A stretch of DNA of 64,000 nucleotides from Tetragonia tetragonoides. Lineage: Eukaryota; Streptophyta; Magnoliopsida; Caryophyllales; Aizoaceae. The stretch lies in the NCBI GenBank assembly GCA_038025085.1, contig CM076140.1, forward strand, positions 26,382,501 to 26,446,500, read 5' to 3'. The number at the start of each line of letters is the position of its first letter. Within the stretch, counting starts at the first letter, position 1. Positions 1 through 12,410 of the stretch are shown here, piece after piece. Under the pieces are notes generated by a model. The model had not been told where the DNA came from and searched no databases. It saw nothing but the letters and a program-made list of their open reading frames with translations. A program made the translations under genes and the position numbers.

Positions 1-172
1 AAAGCGCCTACGAGTAGGGTGAAAGAGATTTGAATTCTTTTGTGTTGTATATTAAGAGAAACCATCCAAATACTTTGTTTGGATTCATTTGAGTGTGAAA
101 CTACACCTTGGATGTTTACAAGTACAAATAAGCTTCAACTCAAGCTTTTGAGTGCATTTTCGCGTTTTAAAA

Positions 173-1945
173 GGTCATACGAGTAGGTTGAAAGAGATTT
201 GAGTTCTTTTGTGTTGTATTATAAAAGAAAGCGTCCAAATACTTTGTTTGGATTCATTTGAGTGTGAAACTACACCTACGATGTTTACAAGTAAAAACTA
301 GCTTCAACTCAAGCTTTTGAATCCACTTACGCGTTATAAAAGCTCATACGAGTAGGGTGAAAGAGATTTGAGTTATTTTGTGTTGTATATTAAGAGAAAG
401 AATCCAAATACATTGTTCGGAATCATTTTAGTGTGAAACTACATCTAGGATGTTTACAAGTACAAACAAGCTTCAACTCAAGCTTTTGAATGCATTTACG
501 CGTTTTAAAAGCTCATACGAGTAGGGTGAAAGAGATTTGAGTTCTTTTGTGTTGTATATTAAGAGAAAGCATCCAAATATTTTGTTTGGATTCATTTGAG
601 TGTGAAACTACACCTTGGATGTTTACAAGTGCAAACAAGCTTCAACTCAAGCTTTTGAATGCATTTACGCGTTATAAAAGCTCATACGAGTAGGGTGATA
701 GAGATTGAGTTCTTTTGTGTTGTATATTAAGAGAAAGCACCCAATTGTTATTTTTGCATTCATTTGAGTATGAAACTACACCAAGAATGTTGTAAAGTGC
801 AAACAAGCTTCAACTCAAGCTTTTGAATGTATTTACGCGTTTTAAAAGCTCAGACGAGTAGGGTGAAAGAGATTTGAGTTTTTTTTGTGTTGTATATTAA
901 GAGAAAGCATCCAAATACTTTGTTTGGATTCATTTGAGTGTGAAACTACACCTAGGATGTTTACAAGTACTAACAAGCTTCAACTCAAACTTTTGAATGC
1001 ATTTACGCGTTTTAAAAGCTCATACGAGTAGGGTGATTGAGATTGAGTTCTTCTGTGTTGTATATTAAGAGAAGCCACCCAATTATTTTGTTTACAGTCA
1101 TTTGAGTATGAAGATACACCAAGAATATTTTAAAGTGCAAACAAGTTTCAACTCAAGCTTTTGAATGTATTTACGCGTTTTAAAAGCTCATACGAGTAGG
1201 GTGAAAGAGATTTGAGTTCTTTTGTGTTGTATATTCAGAGAAAGCATCCAAATACTTTGATTAGATTCAATTGAGTGTGAAACTACAGCTAGGAGGTTTA
1301 CAAGTACAGACAAGCTTCAACTCAAACTTTTGAATGCATTTACGCGTTGTAACTGCTCTTACGATTAGGGTGATAGAGATTGAGTTTTTTAAGTTGTATA
1401 TTAAGAGAAAGCATCCAAATACTTTGATTAGATTCATTTGAGTGTGAAATTACACCTAGGAGGTTTACAAGTACAGACAAGCTTCAACTCAAACTTTTGA
1501 ATGCATTTACGCGTTGTAACATCTCTTACGACTAGGGTGATAGAGATTGAGTTTTTTGGGTTGTATATTAAGAGAAAGCACCCAATTGTTTTGTTTGCAC
1601 TCATTTGAGTATGAAACTACACCAAGAATGTTTTAAAGGGCAAACAAGCTTCAACTCAAGCTTTTGAATGCATTTACGCGTTATAAAAGGTCAGACGAGT
1701 AGGGTAAAAGAGATTTGAGTTTTTTTGTGTTGTATATTAAGAGAAAGAATCCAAATACATTTTTTTGGATTCATTATAGTGTGAAACTATATCTACGATG
1801 TTTACAAGTACAAAAAAGCTTCAACTCAAGCTTTTGAATGCATTTACGCGTTTTAAAAGCTTATACGAGTAGGGTGAAAGAGATTTGAGTTCTTTTGTGT
1901 TGTATATGAAGAGAAAGCATCCAAATACTTTGTTTGGATTCATTT
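173..1945 (+). repeat. Higher-order block, copy 1 (~1.8 kb)
   Basis: A run of about ten monomers with private markers: a TATTATAAAAGAAAGCGTCC variant near 215, an ACATTGTTCGGAATC variant near 410, GGGTGATTGAGATTGAG near 1029, and GTTGTAAC monomers near 1345 and 1510. The same order recurs from about 4909 (offset 4736 bp) and, split by element A, from about 22217. Copy 1 has one extra monomer (about 1340-1508) relative to the 4909 copy. Confidence 0.8.
500..668 (+). repeat. Reference monomer, subtype a (169 bp)
   Basis: A full-length unit of the commonest subtype. Diagnostic features are GTGAAAGAGATTTGAG, CATCCAAATA, TTTGGATTCATTTGAGTGTG and CACCT-GGATGTTTACAAG. It starts at GCG of ACGCGT (a MluI site) and ends just before the next GCG at 669. 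Confidence 0.95.
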
Positions 1946-2016
1946 GAGTGTGAAAGTACACCTAGGATGTTTACAAGTACAAAAAAGCTTCAACTCAAAC
2001 TTTTGAATGCATTTAA

Positions 2017-2183
2017 GCGTTTTAAGCTCATACGAGTAGCCTGAAAGAGATTTGAGTTCTTTTGCGTTGTATATTAAGAGAAAGCATCCAAATACTTTGT
2101 TTAGATTCATTTGAGTGTGAAACTACACCTGGGATGTTTACAAGTACAAACAAGCTTCAACTCAAGCTTTTGAATGCATTTAC
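2017..2183 (+). repeat. Reference monomer, subtype c (167 bp)
   Basis: Third subtype, beginning GCGTTTTAAGCTCATACG (two A residues missing) and followed by GAGTAGCCTGAAAGAG, where other subtypes have GAGTAGGGTG. It recurs, for example, near 2695, 8270, 10120, 13980, 27140, 38280, 41750 and 62310. It is usually preceded by a monomer with ACAAAAAAGCTTC and CTTTTGAATGCATTTAAGCG. Confidence 0.9.
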
Positions 2184-2351
2184 GTGTTTTAAAAGCTCAT
2201 ACGAGTTGGGTGATAGAGATTGAGTTCTTTTGTGTTGTATATTAAGAGAAAGCACCTAATTGTTTTGTTTGCACTCATTTGAGTATGAAACTACACCAAG
2301 AATGTTTTAAAGTGCAAACAAGCTTCAACTCAAGCTTTTGAATGCATTTAC
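2184..2351 (+). repeat. Reference monomer, subtype b (168 bp)
   Basis: Second subtype, one base shorter (GATAGAGATTGAG instead of GAAAGAGATTTGAG). It carries CACC(C/T)AATTGTTTTGTTTGCA, GAGTATGAAACTACACC and AAGAATGTTTTAAAGTGC. It often sits directly beside subtype a, giving local dimers of about 337 bp. This copy starts GTG rather than GCG. Confidence 0.92.
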
Positions 2352-4908
2352 GCGTTTTAAAAGCTCATACGAGTAGGGTGAAAGAGATTTGAGTTCTTTT
2401 GCGTTGTATATTCAGAGAAAGCATCCAAATACTTTGTTTGGATTCATTAGAGTGTGAAACTACACCTAGGATGTTTACAAGTACAAACAAGCTTCAACTC
2501 AAACTTTTGAATGCATTTACGCGTTTTAAAAGCTCATACGAGTAGGGTGAAAGAGATTTTTGAGTTCTTTTGTGTTGTATATTAAGAGAAAGCATCCAAA
2601 TACTTTGTATGGATTCATTTGAGTGTGAAAGTACACCTACGATTTTTACAAGTACAAAAAAGCTTCAACTCAAACTTTTGAATGCATTTAAGCGTTTTAA
2701 GCTCATACGAGTAGCCTGAAAGAGATTTGAGTTCTTTTGCGTTGTATATTAAGCGAAAGCATCCAAATACATTGTTTGGATTCATTAGAGTGTGAACCTA
2801 CACCTAGGATGTTTACAAGTACAAACAAGCTTCAACTCAAGCTTTTGAATCCATTTATGCGTTTTAAAAGCTCATACGAGTAGGGTGATAGAGATTGAGT
2901 TCTTTTGTGTTGTATATTAAGAGAAAGCACCCAATTGTTTTGTTTGCACTCATTTGAGTATGAAACTACACCAAGAATGTTATAAAGTGCAAACAAGCTT
3001 CAACTCAAGCTTTTGAATGCATTTACGCGTTTTAAAAGCTCATACGACTAGGGTGAAAGAGATTTGAGTTCTTTTCTGTTGTATATTCAGAGAAAGCATC
3101 CAAATACTTTGTTTGGATTCATTTGAGTGTGAAACTACACCTAGGATGTTTACAAGTACAAACAAGCTTCAACTCAAACTTTTGAATGCATTTACGCGTT
3201 TTAAAAGCTCATACGAGTAGGGTGAAAGAGATTTTTGAGTTCAATTGTGTTGTATATTAAGAGAAAGCATCCAAATACTTTGTTTGGATTCATTTGAGTG
3301 AGAAACTACACCTAGGATGTTTGCAAGTAAAAACTAGCTTCAACTCAAGGTTTTGAAACCATTTACGCGTTATAAAAGCTCATACGAGTAGGGTGAAAGA
3401 GATTTGAGTTTTTTTTGTGTTGTATATTAAGAGAAAGCATCCAAATATTTTGTTTGGATTCATTTGAGTGTGAAACTACACCTAGGATGTTTACAAGTAC
3501 AAACAAGCTTCAACTCAAACTTTTGAATGCATTTACGCGTTTTAAAAGCTCATACGAGTAGGGTGATAGAGATTGAGTTTTTTGGGTTGTATATTAAGAG
3601 AAAGCACCCAAATGTTTTGTTTGCATTCATTTTTGTATGAAACTACACCAAGAATGTTTTAAAGTGCAAACAAGCTTCAACTCAAGCTTTTGAATGCATT
3701 TACGCGTTATAAAAGCTCAGACGAGTAGGGTGAAAGAGATTTGAGTTTTTTTGTGTTGTATATTAAGAGAGAGCATCCAAATACTTTGTTTGGATTCATT
3801 TGAGTATGAAAAGACACCTAGGATGTTTACAAGTACAAACAAGCTTCAACTAAAACTTTTGAATGCATTTAAGCGTTTTAAGTTCATACGAGTAGGGTGA
3901 AAGAGATTTGAGTTCTTTTGTGTTGTATATTAAGAGAAAGCATCCAAATATTTTGTTTGGATTCATTTGAGTGTGAAACTACACCTTGGATGTTTACAAG
4001 TACAAACAAGCTTCAACTCAAGCTTTTGAATGCATTTACGCGTTATAAAAGCTCATACGAGTAGGGTAATAGAGATTGAGTTCTTTTGTGTTGTATATTA
4101 AGAGAAAGCACCCAATTGTTATTTTTGCATTCATTTGAGTATGAAACTACACCAAGAATGTTGTAAAGTGCAAACAAGCTTCAACTCAAGCTTTTGAATG
4201 TATTTACGCGTTTTAAAAGCTCAGACGAGTAGGGTGAAAGAGATTTGAGTTTTTTTGTGTTGTATATTAAGAGAAAGCATCCAAATACTTTGTTTGGATT
4301 CATTTGAGTGTGAAACTACACCTAGGATGTTTACAAGTACAAACAAGCTTCAACTCAAGCTTTTGAATGCATTTACGCGTTTTAAAAGCTCATACGAGTA
4401 GGGTGATAGAGATTGAGTTCTTTTGTGTTGTATATTAAGAGAAAGCACCCAATTCTTTTGTTTGCACTCATTTGAGTATGAAACTACACCAAGAATGTTT
4501 TAAAGTGCAAACAAGCTTCAACTCAAGCTTTTGAATGCATTTACGCGTTTTAAAAGCTCATACGAGTAGGGTGAAAGAGATTTGAGTTCTTTTGTGTTGT
4601 ATATTCAGAGAAAGCATCCAAATACTTTGTTTGGATTCATTTGAGTGTGAAACTACACCTAGGATGTTTACAAGTACAAACAAGCTTCCACTCAAACTTT
4701 TGAATGCATTTACGCGTTTTAAAAGCTCATACGAGTAGGGTGATAGAGATTGAGTTTTTTGGGTTGTATATTAAGAGAAAGCACCCACATGTTTTGTTTG
4801 CATTCATTTTTGTATGAAACTACACCAAGGATGTTTTAAAGTGCAAACAAGCTTCAACGCAAGCTTTTCAATGCAATTACGCGTTTTAAAAGCGCTTAGG
4901 TTGAAAAA

Positions 4909-6510
4909 GCTCATACGAGTAGGTTGAAAGAGATTTGAGTTCTTTTGTGTTGTATTATAAAAGAAAGCGTCCAAATACTTTGTTTGGATTCATTTGAGTG
5001 TGAAACTACACCTACGATGTTTACGAGTAAAAACTAGCTTCAACTCAAGCTTTTGAATCCACTTACGCGTTATAAAAGCTCATACGAGTAGGGTGAAAGA
5101 GATTTGAGTTATTTTGTGTTGTATATTAAGAGAAAGAATCCAAATACATTGTTCGGAATCATTTTAGTGTGAAACTACATCTAGGATGTTTACAAGTACA
5201 AACAAGCTTCAACTCAAGCTTTTGAATGCATTTACGCGTTTTAAAAGCTCATACGAGTAGGGTGAAAGAGATTTGAGTTCTTTTGTGTTGTATATTAAGA
5301 GAAAGCATCCAAATATTTTGTTTGGATTCATTTGAGTGTGAAACTACACCTTGGATGTTTACAAGTGCAAACAAGCTTCAACTCAAGCTTTTGAATGCAT
5401 TTACGCGTTATAAAAGCTCATACGAGTAGGGTGATAGAGATTGAGTTCTTTTGTGTTGTATATTAAGAGAAAGCACCCAATTGTTATTTTTGCATTCATT
5501 TGAGTATGAAACTACACCAAGAATGTTGTAAAGTGCAAACAAGCTTCAACTCAAGCTTTTGAATGTATTTACGCGTTTTAAAAGCTCAGACGAGTAGGGT
5601 GAAAGAGATTTGAGTTTTTTTGTGTTGTATATTAAGAGAAAGCATCCAAATACTTTGTTTGGATTCATTTGAGTGTGAAACTACACCTAGGATGTTTACA
5701 AGTACTAACAAGCTTCAACTCAAACTTTTGAATGCATTTACGCGTTTTAAAAGCTCATACGAGTAGGGTGATTGAGATTGAGTTCTTCTGTGTTGTATAT
5801 TAAGAGAAGCCACCCAATTATTTTGTTTACAGTCATTTGAGTATGAAGATACACCAAGAATATTTTAAAGTGCAAACAAGTTTCAACTCAAGCTTTTGAA
5901 TGTATTTACGCGTTTTAAAAGCTCATACGAGTAGGGTGAAAGAGATTTGAGTTCTTTTGTGTTGTATATTCAGAGAAAGCATCCAAATACTTTGATTAGA
6001 TTCAATTGAGTGTGAAACTACACCTAGGAGGTTTACAAGTACAGACAAGCTTCAACTCAAACTTTTGAATGCATTTACGCGTTGTAACAGCTCTTACGAC
6101 TAGGGTGATAGAGATTGAGTTTTTTGGGTTGTATATTAAGAGAAAGCACCCAATTGTTTTGTTTGCACTCATTTGAGTATGAAACTACTCCAAGAATGTT
6201 TTAAAAGGAAAACAAGCTTCAACTCAAGCTTTTGAATGCATTTACGCGTTATAAAAGCTCAGACGAGTAGGGTAAAAGAGATTTGAGTTTTTTTGTGTTG
6301 TATATTAAGAGAAAGAATCCAAATACATTTTTTTGGATTCATTATAGTGTGAAACTACATCTAGGATGTTTACAAGTACAAAAAAGCTTCAACTCAAGCT
6401 TTTGAATGCATTTACGCGTTTTAAAAGCTCATACGAGTAGGGTGAAAGAGATTTGAGTTCTTTTGTGTTGTATATTAAGAGAAAGCATCCAAATACTTTG
6501 TTTGGATTCA
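4909..6510 (+). repeat. Higher-order block, copy 2
   Basis: Nearly identical to copy 1 in monomer order and private variants, one monomer shorter. Its left edge is an irregular junction at about 4884-4920, where a GCGCTTAGGTTGAAAAAGCT stretch interrupts the normal monomer phase. That marks a recombination breakpoint. Confidence 0.8.
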
Positions 6511-6584
6511 TTTGAGTGTGAAACTACACCTAGGATGTTTACAAGTACAAACAAGCTTCAACTCAAACTTTTGAATGCATTTAC

Positions 6585-6920
6585 GCGTTTTAAAAGCTCA
6601 TACGAGTAGGGTGATAGAGATTGAGTTTTTTGGGTTGTATATTAAGAGAAAGCACCCACATGTTTTGTTTGCATTCATTTTTGTATGAAACTACACCAAG
6701 AATTTTTTAAAGTGCAAACAAGCTTCAACGCAAGCTTTTCAATGAAATTACGCGTTTTAAAAGCGCTTACGAGTAGGGTGAAAGAGATTTGAGTTCTTTT
6801 GTGTTGTATATTAAGAGAAACCATCCAAATACTTTGTTTGGATTCATTTGAGTGTGAAACTACACCTTGGATGTTTACAAGTACAAATAAGCTTCAACTC
6901 AAGCTTTTGAATGCATTTAC
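6585..6920 (+). repeat. 336-bp dimer, copy 1
   Basis: Subtype b plus subtype a dimer with private changes: AAGAATTTTTTAAAGTGC, TTTTCAATGAAATTACGCG, AAAAGCGCTTACGAG and GAGAAACCATCCAAATAC. It is followed immediately by a second copy carrying the same changes. Confidence 0.88.
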
Positions 6921-7256
6921 GCGTTTTAAAAGCTCATACGAGTAGGGTGATAGAGATTGAGTTTTTTGGGTTGTATATTAAGAGAAAGCACCCACATGTT
7001 TTGTTTGCATTCATTTTTGTATGAAACTACACCAAGAATTTTTTAAAGTGCAAACAAGCTTCAACGCAAGCTTTTCAATGAAATTACGCGTTTTAAAAGC
7101 GCTTACGAGTAGGGTGAAAGAGATTTGAGTTCTTTTGTGTTGTATATTAAGAGAAACCATCCAAATACTTTGTTTGGATTCATTTGAGTGTGAAACTACA
7201 CCTTGGATGTTTACAAGTACAAATAAGCTTCAACTCAAGCTTTTGAATGCATTTAC
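6921..7256 (+). repeat. 336-bp dimer, copy 2 (recent tandem duplicate)
   Basis: Directly repeats 6585-6920 including its private variants, so it is a recent dimer-unit duplication by slippage or unequal exchange rather than general family similarity. Confidence 0.88.
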
Positions 7257-10139
7257 GCGTTTTAAAAGGTCATACGAGTAGGTTGAAAGAGATTTGAGTT
7301 CTTTTGTGTTGTATTATAAAAGAAAGCGTCCAAATACTTTGTTTGGATTCATTTGAGTGTGAAACTACACCTACGATGTTTAAAAATAAAAACTAGCTTC
7401 AACTCAAGCTTTTGAATCCACTTACGCGTTATAAAAGCTCATACGAGTAGGGTGAAAGAGATTTGAGTTTTTTTGTGTTGTATATTAAGAGGAGGAATCC
7501 AAATACATTGTTCGGATTCATTTTAGTGTGAAACTACATCTAGGATGTTTACAAGTACAAACAAGCTTCAACTCAAGCTTTTGAATGCATTTACGGGTTT
7601 TAAAAGCTCATACGAGTAGGGTGAAAGAGATTTGAGTTCTTTTGTGTTGTATATTAAGAGAAAGCATCCAAATACTTTGTTTGGATTCATTTGAGTGTGA
7701 AACTACACCTAGGATGTTTACAATTACAAACAAGCTTCAACTCAAGCTTTTGAATGCATTTGCGCGTTTTAAAAGCTCATACGAGTAGGGTGATAGAGAT
7801 TAAGTTTTTTTGTGTTGTATATTAAGAGAAAGCACCCAAATGTTTTGTTTGCATTCATTTGTGTATGAAACTACAGCAAGAATGTTTTAAAGTGCAAACA
7901 AGCTTCAACTCAAGCTTTTGAATTTTTCGCGTTTTAAAAGCTCATACGAGAAGTGTAAATGAGACTTGAGTTCTTTTGTATTGTATATTAAGAGAAAGCA
8001 TCCAAATACTTTGTTTGGATTAATTTGAGGGTGAAACTACACCTAGGATGTTTACAAGTACAAACAAGCTTCAACTCAAGGTTTTGAATGCATTTACGCG
8101 TTTTAAAAGCTCATACGAGTAAGGTGAAAGAGATTTGAGTTCTTTTGTGTTGTATATTAAGACAAAGCTTCCAAATACGTTGTTTGGATTCATTTGAGTA
8201 TGAAACTACACCTAGGATGTTTACAAGTACAAAAAAGCTTCAACTCAAACTTCTGAATGCATTTAAGCGTTTTAAGCTCATACGAGTAGCCTGAAAGAGA
8301 TTTGAGTTCTTTTGTGTTGTATATTAAGAGAAAGCATCCAAATACTTTGTTTGGATTCATTTGTGTGTGAAACTACACCTAGGATGTTTACAAGTACAAA
8401 CAAGCTTCAACTGAAGCTTTTGAATGCATTTACGCGTTTTAAAAGCTCATACGAGTAGGGTGATAGAGATTGAGTTCTTTTGTGTTGTATATTAAGAGAA
8501 AGAACCCAAATGTTTTGTTTGCATTCATTTGAGTATGAAACCACACCTAGGATGTTTACAAGTACAAACAAGCTTCAACTCAAACTTTTGAATGCATTTA
8601 CGCGTTTTAACAGCTCTTATGACTATGGTGATAGAGACTGAGTTCTTTTGTGTTGTATATTAAGAGAAAGAATCCAAATACTTTGTTTGGATTCATTTGA
8701 GTGTGAAACTACACCTTGGATGTTTACAAGTACAAACAAGCTTCAACTCAAGCTTTTGAATGCATTTACGCGTTTTAAAAGCTCATACGAGTAGGGTGAT
8801 AGAGATTGAGTTCTTTTGTGTTGTATATTAAGAGAAAGCACCCAATTGTTTTGTTTGCACTCATTTGAGTATGAAACTACACCAAGAATGTTTTAAAGTG
8901 CAAACAAGCTTCAACTCAAGCTTTTGAATGCATTTACGCGTTTTAAAAGCTCATACGAGTAGGGTGAAAGAGATTTGAGTTCTTTTGTGTTGTATATTCA
9001 GAGAAAGCATCCAAATACTTTGTTTGGATTCATTTGAGTGTGAAAGTACACCTAGGATGTTTACAAGTACAAACAAGCTTCAACTAAAACATTTGAATGC
9101 ATTTAAGCGTATTAAGTTCATACGAGTAGGGTGAAAGACGTTTGAGTTCTTTTGTGTTGTATATTAAGAGAAAGCATCCAAATATTTTGTTTGGATTCAT
9201 TTGAGTGTGAAACTACACCTTGGATGTTTACAAGTACAAACAAGCTTTAACTCAAGCTTTTGAATGCATTTACGCGTTTTAAAGGCTCATACGAGTAGGG
9301 TGATAGAGATTGAGTTCTTTTGTGTTGTATATTAAGAGAAAGCACCCAAATGTTTTGTTTTCATTCATATGAGTATGAAACTACAGCAAGAATGTGTTAA
9401 AGTGCAAACAAGCTTCAACTCAAGCTTTTGAATGCTTTACGCGTTTTAAAAGTTTATACGAGTAGGGTAAAAGAGATTTGAGTTCTTTTGTGTTGTATAT
9501 AAAGAGAAAGCATCCAAATACATTGTTTGGATTCATTTTAGTGTGAAACTACATCTAGGATGTTTACAAGTAAAAACTAGCTTCAACTCAAGCTTTTGAA
9601 TCCACTTACGCGTTATAAAAGCTCAGACGAGTAGGGTGAAAGAGATTTGAGTTTTTTTGTGTTGTATATTAAGAGAAAGAATCCAAATACATTGTTTGGA
9701 TTCATTTTAGTGTGAAACTACATCTAGGATGTCTACAACTCCAAAAAGCTTCAACTCAAGCTTTTGAATGCATTTACGCGTTTTAAAAGCTCGTACGAGT
9801 AGGGTGAAAGAGATTTGAGCTCTTTTGGGATGTATATTAAGAGAAAGCATCCAAATACTTTGTTTGGATTCATTTGAGTTTGAAACTACACCTGGGATGT
9901 CTACAAGTATAAACAAGGTTCAACTCAAGCTTTTGAATGCATTTACGCGTTTTATAAGCTCATACGAGTAGGGTGAAAGAGATTTGAGTTCTTTTGTGTT
10001 GTATATTAAGAGAAAGCATCCAAATACTTTGTTTGGATTCATTTGAGTGTGAATGTACACCTAGGATGTTTACAAGTACAAAAAAGCTTCAACTCAAACT
10101 GTTGAATGCATTTAAGCGTTTTAAGCTCATACGACTAGC

Positions 10140-12410
10140 CTGAAAGAGATTTGAGTTCTTTAGCGTTGTATATTAAGAGAAAGCATCCAAATACTTTGTT
10201 TGGATTCATTTGAGTGTGAAACTACATCTCGGATGTTTACAAGTACAAACAAGCTTCGACTCAAGCTTTTGAATGCATTTACGCGTTTTAAAAGCTCATA
10301 CGAGTAGGGTGATAGAGATTGAGTTTTTTGGGTTGTATATTAAGAGAAAGCACCCAAATGTTTTGTTTGCATTCATTTTTGTATGAAGCTACACCAAGAA
10401 TGTTTTAAAGTGCAAACAAGCTTCAACTCAAGCTTTTGAATGCATTTACGCGTTTTAAAAGCTCATACGAGTAGGGTGAAAAGAGATTTGATTTTTTTTG
10501 TGTTGTATATTAAGAGAAAGCATCCAAATATTTTGTTTGGATTCATTTGAGTGTGAAACTAAACCTTGGATGTTTACAAGTAAAAACAAGCTTCAACTCA
10601 AGCTTTTGAATGCATTTACGCGTTTTAAAAGCTCATACGAGTAGGTTGATAGAGATTGAGTTCTTTGGTGTCGTCTATTAAGAGAAAGCACCCAAATGTT
10701 TTGTTTGCATTGATTTGAGTCTGAAACTACAGCAAGAATGTGTTAAAGTGCAAACAAGCTTCAACTCAAGCTTTTGAATGCTTTACGCGTTTTAAAAGTT
10801 TATACGAGTAGGGTAAAAGAGATTTGAGTTCTTTTGTGTTGTATATTAAGAGAAACATCCAAATACATTGTTTGGATTCATTTTAGTGTGAAACTACATC
10901 TAGGATGTTTACAAGTAAAAACTAGCTTCAACTCAAGCTTTTGAATCCACTTACGCGTTTTAAAAGCTCATACGAGTACGGTGAAAGAGATTTGAGTTTT
11001 TTTGTGTTGTATATTAAGAGAAAGAATCCAAATACATTGTTTGGATTCTTTTTAGTGTGAATCTACATCTAGGATGTTTACAAGTAAAAATTAGCTTCAA
11101 CTCAATCTTTTGAATCCACTTACGCGTTATAAAAGCTCAGACGTGTAGGGTGAAAGAGATTTGAGTTTTTTTGTGTTGTATATTAAGAGAGAGAATCCAA
11201 ATCTATTGTTCGGATTCATTTTAGAGTGAAACTACATCTAGGATGTTTACAAGTACAAAAAAGCTTCAACTCAAGCTTTTGAATGCATTTACGCGTTTTA
11301 AAAGCTCGTACGAGTAGGGTGAAAGAGATTTGAGTTCTTTTGTGTTGTATATTAAGAGAAAGCATCCAATTACTTTGTTTGGATTCATTTTAGTGTGAAA
11401 CTATACCTAGGATGTTTACAAGTACAAACAAGCTTCAACTCAAGCTTTTGAATGCATTTCCGCGTTTTAAAAGCTCATACGAGTAGGGTGAAAGAGATTT
11501 GAGTTCTTTTGCGTTGTATATTAAGAGAAAGCATCCAAATACTTTGTTTGGATTCATTTGAGTGTGAAACTACACCTAGGATGTTTACAAGTACAAACAA
11601 GCTTCAACTCAAGCTTTTGAATGCATTTGCGCGTTTTAAAAGCTCATACGAGTAGGGTGATAAAGATTAAGTTCTTTTGTGTTGTATATTAAGAGAAAGC
11701 ACCCAAATGTTTTGTTTGCATTCATTTGAGTATGAAACTACAGCAAGAATGTTTTAAAGTGCAAACAAGCTTCAACTCAAGCTTTTGATTTTTTCGCGTT
11801 TTAAAAGCTCATACGAGAAGTGTAAAAGAGATTTGAGTGCTTTTGTATTGTATATTAAGAGAAAGCATCCAAATACTTTGTTTGATTCATTTGAGTGTGA
11901 AACCACACCTCGGATGTTTACAAGTACAAATAAGCTTCAACTCAAGCTTTTGAATGCATTTACGCGTTTTAACAGCTCTTACGACTATGGTGATAGAGAC
12001 TGAGTTCTTTTGTTTTGTATATTAAGAGAAAGAATCCAAATACTTTGTTTGGATTTATTTGAGTGTGAAACTACACCTTGTATGTTTACAAGTACAAAAA
12101 AGCTTCATTTCAAGCTTTTGAATGCATTTACGCGTTTTAAAAGCTCATACGAGTAGGGTGATAGAGATTGAGTTCTTTTGTGTTGTATATTGAGAGAAAG
12201 CACCCAATTGTTTTGTTTGCACTCATTTGAGTATGAAACTACATCAAGAATGTTTTAAAGTGCAAAAAAGCTTCAACTCAAGCTTTTGAATGCATTTACG
12301 CGTTTTAAAAGCTCATACGAGTAGGGTGAAAGAGATTTGAGTTCTTTTGGGTTGTATATTAAGAGAAAGCATCCAAATACTTTGTTTGGATTCATTTGAG
12401 TTTGAAACTA
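10140..12410 (+). repeat. 2.3-kb duplicated satellite segment, copy 1
   Basis: Colinear with 14340-16610 at an offset of about 4200 bp. Shared rare variants include GATTTGATTTTTTTTGTG near 10487, TTTGGTGTCGTCTATTAAG near 10664 and a subtype with TTTGATTTTTTCGCG near 11785. One clear difference is GAGAAACATCC near 10852 against GAGAAAGAATCC near 15052. Confidence 0.82.
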
